From NCBI GenBank assembly GCA_900545365.1, contig UQYL01000009.1, positions 1-55,319 on the forward strand: a stretch of DNA of 55,319 nt, given 5' to 3'. The DNA comes from an uncultured Dialister sp. (GTDB taxonomy: Bacteria > Bacillota > Negativicutes > Veillonellales > Dialisteraceae). This document shows positions 49,902 through 55,319 of this stretch, in pieces (the stretch's first letter is position 1; each line of letters starts with the position of its first letter). The notes under the pieces were generated by a model. The model did not search any database. It worked only from the letters and a program-made list of their open reading frames with translations, and had not been told where the DNA came from. Made by a program: the position numbers and the translations under genes.

Positions 49902-50779
49902 TTGCGGTCACTTCCTTTCAGCATGGGGAATCCCAGTTCTTTTCGTTTCGCCAGGTACGCCTTCGCGCACATCCGCGCCAGGCTTCTTACGCGGCCGATG
50001 TATTCGGTGCGCTCCGAGAGCGAGATGGCGCCGCACGCGTCGAGCAGATTGAAGGTATGGGAGCATTTCAGCACGTAATCATACGCCGGGAGCACATATC
50101 CCGCCTTCACGACCCGCGCCGCTTCCTTTTCATACATGTCAAAGAGCTTGAAGAGCATGTCGTGATCGGAGAGGTCGTAGCTGTACACGGACTGTTCATA
50201 TTCATTCTGGTGCCAGATATCGCCGTAAGTCACGCCGTCGGTCCACACGAGATCGTACACATTATCTTTTTCCTGGATGTACATGGCGATGCGTTCCAGC
50301 CCGTAGGTGATCTCCACGGCCACGGGATGCTCGTCAATGCCGCCGACCTGCTGGAAATAGGTGAACTGGGTGATCTCCATGCCGTCGAGCCAGACTTCCC
50401 AGCCGATGCCCCACGCGCCGAGCGTCGGGGATTCCCAGTTGTCTTCCACGAAGCGGATATCGTGCTCTTCCGGATCGATGCCGAGCTCCTTGAGGCTCTC
50501 CAGATAAGTCTCCTGAATATTGTCGGGAGAGGGCTTCATGATGACCTGGAACTGATGATGCTGGTAGAGACGGTTCGGATTATCGCCGTAACGTCCGTCG
50601 TCGGGGCGGCGGGACGGTTCCACATAGGCTGTGCACCACGGCTCCGGCCCGAGCACGCGGAGAAATGTAGACGGATTCATGGTGCCCGCCCCTTTTTCCA
50701 CGTCATAGGGCTGCTGCAGAATGCAGCCCCGCTCCGACCAGAAATGCTGGAGCTTCAAAATGATCTGCTGAAATGTCAT
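49898..50779 (-). CDS. glyQ: Glycyl-tRNA synthetase alpha subunit
   Basis: The catalytic alpha subunit, 293 residues: opening TFQQIILKLQHFWSERGC, QPYDVEKGAGTMNPSTFLR, the ARPPR-like PSRRPDDGRYGDNPNR, and GWEVWLDGMEITQFTYFQQ. The ATG at 50779 follows AGGAGG with five bases; a longer frame to 50815 runs into the T-box terminator. First gene of glyQ-glyS, controlled by a T-box. Confidence 0.98.
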   Translation of the reverse strand: MTFQQIILKLQHFWSERGCILQQPYDVEKGAGTMNPSTFLRVLGPEPWCTAYVEPSRRPDDGRYGDNPNRLYQHHQFQVIMKPSPDNIQETYLESLKELGIDPEEHDIRFVEDNWESPTLGAWGIGWEVWLDGMEITQFTYFQQVGGIDEHPVAVEITYGLERIAMYIQEKDNVYDLVWTDGVTYGDIWHQNEYEQSVYSYDLSDHDMLFKLFDMYEKEAARVVKAGYVLPAYDYVLKCSHTFNLLDACGAISLSERTEYIGRVRSLARMCAKAYLAKRKELGFPMLKGSDRK

Positions 50780-50803
50780 ATCTGCCTCCTGAAAAATAAA
50801 AAA

Positions 50804-51005
50804 TCCCTGTAACATGCAGTTACAGGGACGAGATTAACCCGCGGTTCCACCCTCATTGGTCTGAATGATCAGGCCCGCTCCTTTTATGGCCGCCCTACTG
50901 AGATTCAGACGGCAGCTCCGAAACGCCTTCCGCGCCTGCCCGGCTCACACCCTCCCGGACTCGCTTGGCGCGCGTACTCCTTTTCTTCCTCGCCGTAATT
51001 AGACA
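50804..51005 (-). promoter_or_regulatory. Glycine T-box leader
   Basis: The minus strand contains the T-box AGGGTGGAACCGCGGGTTAA (50834-50853), whose GGAACC bulge region reads uncharged tRNA ends, followed by a ten-pair terminator stem (50804-50813 with 50819-50828) and a T-run. Upstream, a stem I region shows the AG-bulge/GAGTCCGGGAGGGT apical area and a GGC at 50925-50927 that can serve as the glycine specifier for the GCC anticodon. Uncharged tRNA-Gly should turn glyQS on. Confidence 0.92.
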
Positions 51006-51006
51006 C

Positions 51007-51035
51007 ATTGTAGCAGGGGCCCGCAGAAATTGCAA
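51007..51035 (-). promoter_or_regulatory. glyQS promoter
   Basis: TTGCAA (51030-51035), 17 bases, TACAAT (51007-51012) on the minus strand, immediately before the T-box leader. Confidence 0.75.
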
Positions 51036-51045
51036 GAATCGCATA

Positions 51046-51075
51046 CAAAAACCCGCGCCGCAGCGCGGGTCTCTT
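51046..51075 (-). terminator. Hairpin after the 43-residue gene
   Basis: ACCCGCG and CGCGGGT pair (51050-51070 region), followed by TTTTGTATG on the minus strand. It lies just after the small gene stop and just before the glyQS promoter. Confidence 0.7.
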
Positions 51076-51077
51076 TG

Positions 51078-51209
51078 TCATGCCTTCTTCGCAGTCCCGC
51101 GGTCTTTCGCCGCGTCTTTCTTGCTCTGCACGTAGGATGTATCTACACGGAGCCAGCTGTCAAAAAGCTGCGTGAAGAAATCTCTGGAATTTTTCTTTGC
51201 GTTCATCAT
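51078..51209 (-). CDS. Small 43-residue basic protein
   Basis: Short frame MMNAKKNSRDFF... to a Lys-rich C-terminus (KDRGTAKKA). It has no membrane segment and many Lys/Arg residues. The ribosome site AGGAGG with eight bases of spacing before the double ATG (51204-51209) and the terminator just after it argue that it is a real gene. The middle FFTQLFDSWLRVDTSY looks helical and amphipathic. I recognise no family; nucleic-acid binding is only a guess. Confidence 0.55.
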   Translation of the reverse strand: MMNAKKNSRDFFTQLFDSWLRVDTSYVQSKKDAAKDRGTAKKA

Positions 51210-51408
51210 GGGAAACTCCTCCTTTTTTCTGTATGGCTCTTGCCATATCCTTTATCTGTAATCAGCATAATACTCTGTTTCTATGCAGTCAAAAGATATC
51301 TTAAAAAGTTGTGAATTCTCTATCAAACTATCCTTTTTAGTCATCATTCTATTGTTGAAATCCCCCTCGGACGAATAGAGGCAGCCGGTGCGGCGGCCTC
51401 CCGGGCAA

Positions 51409-51417
51409 TGCTATAAT
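51409..51417 (+). promoter_or_regulatory. Extended -10 promoter of the WG-repeat gene
   Basis: TGCTATAAT on the plus strand, 29 bases before the start codon; no good -35. Confidence 0.6.
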
Positions 51418-51446
51418 GAAGAAAAAGCAGGTAAGGAGGGATATGT

Positions 51447-53177
51447 ATGAAACATCTCAGCTCACTGGCATTAGCGGCGCTCCTCGCCGCGCCGTTTGCC
51501 GCGCAGGCGGCGGAACTGCCGGAAAAAGGGCAGCCTTTTGCGGCTGCCGTCTCTGTCGGCGGAAAATGGGGCGCCGTCAATCAGTATGGGCAGCAGATCA
51601 TTCCGCTCCGGTACGACGCGGCGGCGCTCTCCCTGCTGGACGAAAAAGAACAGGCCCACGACCTGGCGAGCATGCCCGGCCGGAGCGGCCTCATCGAAGT
51701 CCGGCTCGATAAGAAATACGGATTTTACGACCGCGCTGGAAAATGTGTCGTCCCCGCGGAATTTGAAGCGCGTTCCCTCTGGCAGGACGGCGCGCTCGCG
51801 GTACAGGCGGAAAAAGGACGCATCGGATTTTACAGCGCCGACGGCAGGCAGATCGCGCCGCCCGTCTATGAAGCGGCTTCCGATTTCCAGGACGGCTTCG
51901 CCGTAGTAAAGAAAGACGGCCGGTACGGATACCTCCGTCTCGACGGCACGGAGATCGCCCCGGTCTATAAAGAGGCCCGTTATTTCAAAGACGGCTTCGC
52001 TCCGGTGAAAGACGGGAAATGGGGCGTCATCAATGAAAAGGGCGAGACCGCCGTCCCCTTCCTCTATGACGACGCCGGGCCTTTCGTGAGCGAAGGGCTC
52101 CTCGCCGTAAAAAAAGACGGCAAGTGGGGATTCATCGACATGACTGGCGCGGAAGCCGTCCCGCCGGTCTACCGGGATGTGCACCCCGTTTTTGAAGGCG
52201 GGTACACCGCCGTGGAAACGGAAGATAAGCTCTGGGGTTTCATCGACAATACGGGCCGCGTCACCGCGGAACCGGTTTTTAAAAATGTGCTTACCCCTTT
52301 CAGCGAAGGCCTCGCAGGCGTCCTCACCCAGGACGGCAAAGCCTATGCCCGGCCTGACGGCTCCATTGCCTTTCACGCCGACTATGAACGCCTTTATGCC
52401 TTCAAAGACGGCCTTGCGGAATACCTGGAAAGCGAGACCTACAGCGTCTCCCGCTCCTCGCCGGTCAGCATCGGCTTCGGCATCGGCTGGGGCTGGCACC
52501 GCCGCCATCACCGCCACTGGGGCATCGGCTGGCCGTGGATGTACACCGGCTGGTACAGCGCGCCTTCCGCGGTGACAACCGTGAAGCGGGGATATCTGGA
52601 CACGTCGGGCCGCGTCATCGCCTCCGCAGGCCTCACCCGGGTCTACCCCGCCACGGAAAAAGGCATCCTCGTCTTCAATAACGGCCGCTTTGGGTGGATC
52701 AGCCGGACGGGGCTCTACACCATCCACACGGAATACCGCACGCTCACGCCCCTCCCCGAAGAAGACTGCGTGATCGCCCGCGACGAAGACAAGAAATGGG
52801 GCGTCCTCTCCTTCAGCGGCGAAACGCTCATCCCCTTTGCCTACACGGCGATCGAATCTCTCGGCGGCGGATACTTCGCGGGGAAACAGGACGGCCGCTG
52901 GGCGCTCCTCCGCAAAGACGGCGCAGTCCTCACTCAGGCCGTCTACAAGGAGATCGGCCCGGAGGGAAGCGGCCTGTTCCCGGCGCGCACGAAAGACAGC
53001 TGGGTCTATCTCGATACAGCGGGAAAAGAAGCGCTCCGCTTCCCGGAAAAGCTCCAGAACGCGCTCTCCTTCAAAGACGGCGCCGCCGGTATCAAAGTCC
53101 GCGGCAAATGGGGCATCATCGACCCGACGGGACAGTTTACCGCCGAGCCGTCCTACGACGAATACCATCCTCTGTGA
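51447..53177 (+). CDS. Secreted WG-repeat protein
   Basis: A 576-residue exported protein. A signal peptide (residues 1-21, ending AAQA) precedes about a dozen WG/KxGxxD-type beta repeats, such as GGKWGAVNQYG, DGKWGVINEKG, DGKWGFIDMTG, KLWGFIDNTG, and RGKWGIIDPTG near the end. Such repeats form beta-propeller or solenoid surfaces of unknown partner, often in the envelope. An unusual insertion rich in Gly, Trp and His (residues about 343-370, GIGWGWHRRHHRHWGIGW) breaks the array between the first seven or so repeats and the rest. GGAGGG lies before the ATG. Function unknown. Confidence 0.85.
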   Translation: MKHLSSLALAALLAAPFAAQAAELPEKGQPFAAAVSVGGKWGAVNQYGQQIIPLRYDAAALSLLDEKEQAHDLASMPGRSGLIEVRLDKKYGFYDRAGKCVVPAEFEARSLWQDGALAVQAEKGRIGFYSADGRQIAPPVYEAASDFQDGFAVVKKDGRYGYLRLDGTEIAPVYKEARYFKDGFAPVKDGKWGVINEKGETAVPFLYDDAGPFVSEGLLAVKKDGKWGFIDMTGAEAVPPVYRDVHPVFEGGYTAVETEDKLWGFIDNTGRVTAEPVFKNVLTPFSEGLAGVLTQDGKAYARPDGSIAFHADYERLYAFKDGLAEYLESETYSVSRSSPVSIGFGIGWGWHRRHHRHWGIGWPWMYTGWYSAPSAVTTVKRGYLDTSGRVIASAGLTRVYPATEKGILVFNNGRFGWISRTGLYTIHTEYRTLTPLPEEDCVIARDEDKKWGVLSFSGETLIPFAYTAIESLGGGYFAGKQDGRWALLRKDGAVLTQAVYKEIGPEGSGLFPARTKDSWVYLDTAGKEALRFPEKLQNALSFKDGAAGIKVRGKWGIIDPTGQFTAEPSYDEYHPL

Positions 53178-53182
53178 CACAC

Positions 53183-53212
53183 GAAAAGGCCGGGCATATG
53201 CCCGGCCTTTTT
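53183..53212. terminator. Bidirectional terminator between the WG-repeat gene and niaR
   Basis: AAAAGGCCGGGC and GCCCGGCCTTTTTT pair perfectly around ATAT; it lies between convergent genes. Confidence 0.92.
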
Positions 53213-53727
53213 TATTCCTCCTGAAGAAATCCCGCTTCCCGCAGAAGACGGACGATATCCTCCGCGGCTTCTTCATTTTCCATTTCCACAAAAAGCACGT
53301 GCCTGCCGCCTGCCAGCAGCGAGAAAGGCCCGGCCTCCGCGGCGCGGAGATCCTCTTCCCACCGGTGGATATCCCGGCGGGAGCAGATATCGCTTTTCGC
53401 GGCGATCTGCCCGTACGCGCCGTAGTCCACCGCGGCGCCCCGCACGGCTCCGCCGTTATCTACGATGATTTCCAGCTCCTCTCGGAGCTCATCCTCTGAA
53501 GCGCAGCGCAGAGAAAGTTTGCGGAGCTCCTTCCCGGGCTCCTCTCCGCTCAGATATCCCTGCGGCGTCGCGATGATCTTTTCCCCCGACGCCCGAAGCA
53601 TGGCGATATCTCCGACCACGATCTGACGGCTCACCCCGCAGAATGCGGCCAGCTCCCGGCCCGTCACCGGCCTGCCGGCAGTCCGCAGCTTTTTGAGAAT
53701 GATCTGCCGCCGTTCCCTGTTATCCAC
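53212..53727 (-). CDS. niaR: NiaR/YrxA-type transcription repressor (HTH plus 3H domain)
   Basis: NiaR represses NAD synthesis and niacin uptake genes when nicotinic acid is present. The 171-residue protein has a winged helix (residues 1-60, ILKKLRTAGRPVTGRELAAF) and a 3H-type ligand domain with SRRDIHRW and LLAGGRH. The 3H domain is named for three metal-binding His; only one appears clearly kept (GGRHVLFVE instead of GxHLHT), and VDYGAYG replaces VDHPVYG, so metal binding is doubtful. The ligand may differ. It is alone; its targets are not in the window. Confidence 0.85.
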   Translation of the reverse strand: MDNRERRQIILKKLRTAGRPVTGRELAAFCGVSRQIVVGDIAMLRASGEKIIATPQGYLSGEEPGKELRKLSLRCASEDELREELEIIVDNGGAVRGAAVDYGAYGQIAAKSDICSRRDIHRWEEDLRAAEAGPFSLLAGGRHVLFVEMENEEAAEDIVRLLREAGFLQEE

Positions 53728-53854
53728 TTGCGCTTCACCTCTTCTCCTTTTTTATTTTTAAATTATAATGCATATCTCAAAGCTTTTTCTATTTGTAAAT
53801 CATAAATAAATCGTCAAATAAATATTACGAACAGCCCCGCGGAAGAGCACGCAA

Positions 53855-53884
53855 AAACGCCGGAGAACATTCCCCGGCGTTTCT
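53855..53884 (-). terminator. Terminator after the enoyl-CoA hydratase part
   Basis: AACGCCGGGGA and TCTCCGGCGTT pair (one mismatch) with an ATGT loop, followed by TTTTGCG on the minus strand, right after the stop codon. Confidence 0.85.
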
Positions 53885-53885
53885 T

Positions 53886-55319
53886 TTATTTTCCCTGATA
53901 CACAGGAGGGCGTTTCTCCCAAAAAGCCCGCACCGATTCGGCAAAATCCGCCGAACGGAACGCCGCGCCCACGGTCTCCCGTTCCGTCACAGTGAGATAC
54001 GTCTCCAGATCGCCGTAATTGACGGCGAAATTCTGCTTCTTTGCCAGCTCGCATGCCATGAGCGCCCCTTCCGCCAGCTGCCGCGCATAGCGCGCCGCTT
54101 CTTCCAGCGCCCGCCCCGCCGGGACGAGACCCGTGAGCAGCCCCAAACGCTCCGCTTCCGCCGCGTCGATCACGCTGTGCTCCGCGCAGATCTCCAGCGC
54201 CTTCCGCGCGCCCACCGCCTTCGACAAGAGGTACATCGCCCCCGCGTCCGGAGCGAGGCCGATCTTCGTGAAAGGCTCGGAAAATTTCGCCGTCTCGTCG
54301 GCGATGATGAAATCCGCGGCAAGCGCCAGATTCGCGCCGCCGCCTGCCGCATGGCCCTGCACCGCCGCCACGACGAGCTTTCTCATCTTCTTGATATACA
54401 GGATGAGCCGGTTGACGTGCGTCAGCACCTCGTCCAGCCGGTCATACCGGCCCGCCTCCAGCTGCTCCCGGAAGAACTCCGTCATGGCCTCCTGAATGAA
54501 GCGGTTGTTGATGGACTTTTTCGTCTGGTTCTCATAGGATGTCTGCGTGGAGAAGCAGTTCGTCACGAGCACGAGGCAGTCCGCCACGTCCTGAAACGTG
54601 ATCTTCGATTCGTTCTTCGCATATTTGCCGTTCTGCTTGAGATAGGCATCGATGGCGGAGACGAACCCGCTGCGCGCGGCCTTGTCCGGCGCGCCGCCGT
54701 GCTCGAGCCACGAGGAGTTGTGATAGTATTCCAGACGGCTCAGATTGCGTGAGAAGCACAGCGCCGCCGTGATCTTTACCTTATATTCCGGCTTGTCCGC
54801 GCGGTCGCGGCCGCGCCGCTCCGTCTCCCAGTACTGCGGCATGGTGAAGGCGTTGCCGTCCGTCAGCTCCGTGATGTAGTCGAGGATGCCGTGCTCATAG
54901 CAGAACTCCGTCGTCTCGAACTTGCTGCCGGCCTGGTTGCGGAAGCGGAACGTCACGCCCGCGTTGACGACGGCCTGCCGCTTGAGCGTGTCAAGATAAT
55001 ACTCCACGGGGATGTCGATGTCCGTGAAGACCTCGAGGTCCGGCTTCCAGTGGAACAGCGAGCCGGTCTTTTTGCGGTCGGCGGGCTTTTTCTCCATCTG
55101 GCCGTCAATCTCGCCCTTTTTGAAGTGCAGGTGATATTCGAAGCCGTCGCGGAAGATCCGCGCGTTGAAATACTCCGAGGCATACTGCGTGGCGCAGGTG
55201 CCGAGGCCGTTCAGGCCGAGGCTGTATTCATAGTTTTCGCTGGCGTTGTTGTTGTATTTGCCGCCCGCGTACATCTCGCAGAAAACCAGCTCCCAGTTGT
55301 AGCGCTGCTCCTTCTCGTT
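53886..55319 (-). CDS. In-frame join of topoisomerase B (GyrB/ParE-type) fragment to enoyl-CoA hydratase C-terminal part
   Basis: The frame is open to the right edge. From 55319 to about 54455 it encodes the ATPase and transducer region of a type II topoisomerase B subunit: the NWELVFCEMYAGGKYNNNAS lid region, GLNGLGTCATQYASEYF, and the QTK loop SYENQTKKSINN. At REQLE|AGRYDRL (about 54455) it changes at once to an enoyl-CoA hydratase/isomerase of the crotonase fold: VVAAVQGHAAGGGANLALA, FIIADETAKF, IGLAPDAGAMYLL, ending in a normal C-terminus and terminator. The topoisomerase part lacks its TOPRIM domain and the hydratase lacks its first 65 or so residues. Neither half is complete, so a misassembly is likelier than a true fusion. 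Confidence 0.9.
   Translation of the reverse strand, partial: NEKEQRYNWELVFCEMYAGGKYNNNASENYEYSLGLNGLGTCATQYASEYFNARIFRDGFEYHLHFKKGEIDGQMEKKPADRKKTGSLFHWKPDLEVFTDIDIPVEYYLDTLKRQAVVNAGVTFRFRNQAGSKFETTEFCYEHGILDYITELTDGNAFTMPQYWETERRGRDRADKPEYKVKITAALCFSRNLSRLEYYHNSSWLEHGGAPDKAARSGFVSAIDAYLKQNGKYAKNESKITFQDVADCLVLVTNCFSTQTSYENQTKKSINNRFIQEAMTEFFREQLEAGRYDRLDEVLTHVNRLILYIKKMRKLVVAAVQGHAAGGGANLALAADFIIADETAKFSEPFTKIGLAPDAGAMYLLSKAVGARKALEICAEHSVIDAAEAERLGLLTGLVPAGRALEEAARYARQLAEGALMACELAKKQNFAVNYGDLETYLTVTERETVGAAFRSADFAESVRAFWEKRPPVYQGK

Noticed and set aside
47811..50078. A 755-codon open frame on the plus strand
   Set aside because: Antisense to glyS and glyQ; composition is that of a complement shadow in a GC-rich gene.
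51471..53291. A 606-codon open frame on the minus strand
   Set aside because: Shadow of the WG-repeat gene; no signal peptide or repeats make sense in this frame.
1..55319. CRISPR array, insertion sequence or prophage
   Set aside because: No regularly spaced repeats, transposase, integrase or phage structural genes were seen.

Overview
The window looks like chromosomal DNA of an anaerobic, GC-rich, diderm Firmicute, most likely a Negativicute of the Veillonella/Megasphaera/Dialister kind. This is inferred from Firmicute-type regulation (CIRCE on groESL, a glycine T-box on glyQS, FMN and TPP riboswitches, NiaR) beside an AsmA-like envelope protein expected in cells with an outer membrane. Two further pointers are a tandem pair of divergent CobT homologues, as described for Sporomusa and Veillonella ArsAB, and a short ThiC typical of anaerobes. 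No species is claimed. Almost everything is housekeeping or biosynthetic. Ten genes lie on the plus strand and the rest on the minus strand. No phage, insertion sequence or CRISPR array was seen.

Layout, left to right: a riboflavin operon (ribD-ribE-ribBA, cut by the left edge) with promoter, FMN riboswitch and a hairpin that can hide the ribD ribosome site; tmk; glmU-prs-pth; a minus-strand block of nfeD-floA, two membrane proteins of unknown function, a CntK-like racemase and a nitroreductase; an ACT protein with its PFL (UPF0210) partner. On the plus strand follow xth, a membrane-free histidine kinase with response regulator and a sugar epimerase, and a DUF362 protein. The complete pyr operon (pyrB-pyrC-carA-carB-pyrK-pyrD) runs on the minus strand, preceded by a structured leader and a solitary OLD-family nuclease. 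thiC with its TPP riboswitch faces a YbaK-type deacylase. Acetolactate decarboxylase and three tRNAs (Leu, Cys, Gly) come next.

The second half holds a small operon of two CobT-like phosphoribosyltransferases and a divergent LarC-like protein, an aldehyde dehydrogenase, rlmI, a transporter, a nitrilase-family amidase, groES-groEL, an AsmA-like protein, trmL-ylbF-murB, rplS, glyQS, a WG-repeat secreted protein and niaR. Two small membrane or basic proteins (52 and 43 residues) with strong ribosome sites are also present.

The most striking oddity is at the right edge. An open frame joins the middle of a type II topoisomerase B subunit directly, in frame, to the last two thirds of an enoyl-CoA hydratase. 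Both partners are incomplete, so an assembly chimera is the simplest explanation. The best biological leads are the ArsAB-like/LarC-like operon (possible phenolic-base cobamide activation), the CntK-like racemase linked to flotillin genes, and the alternative helices in the pyrB leader.
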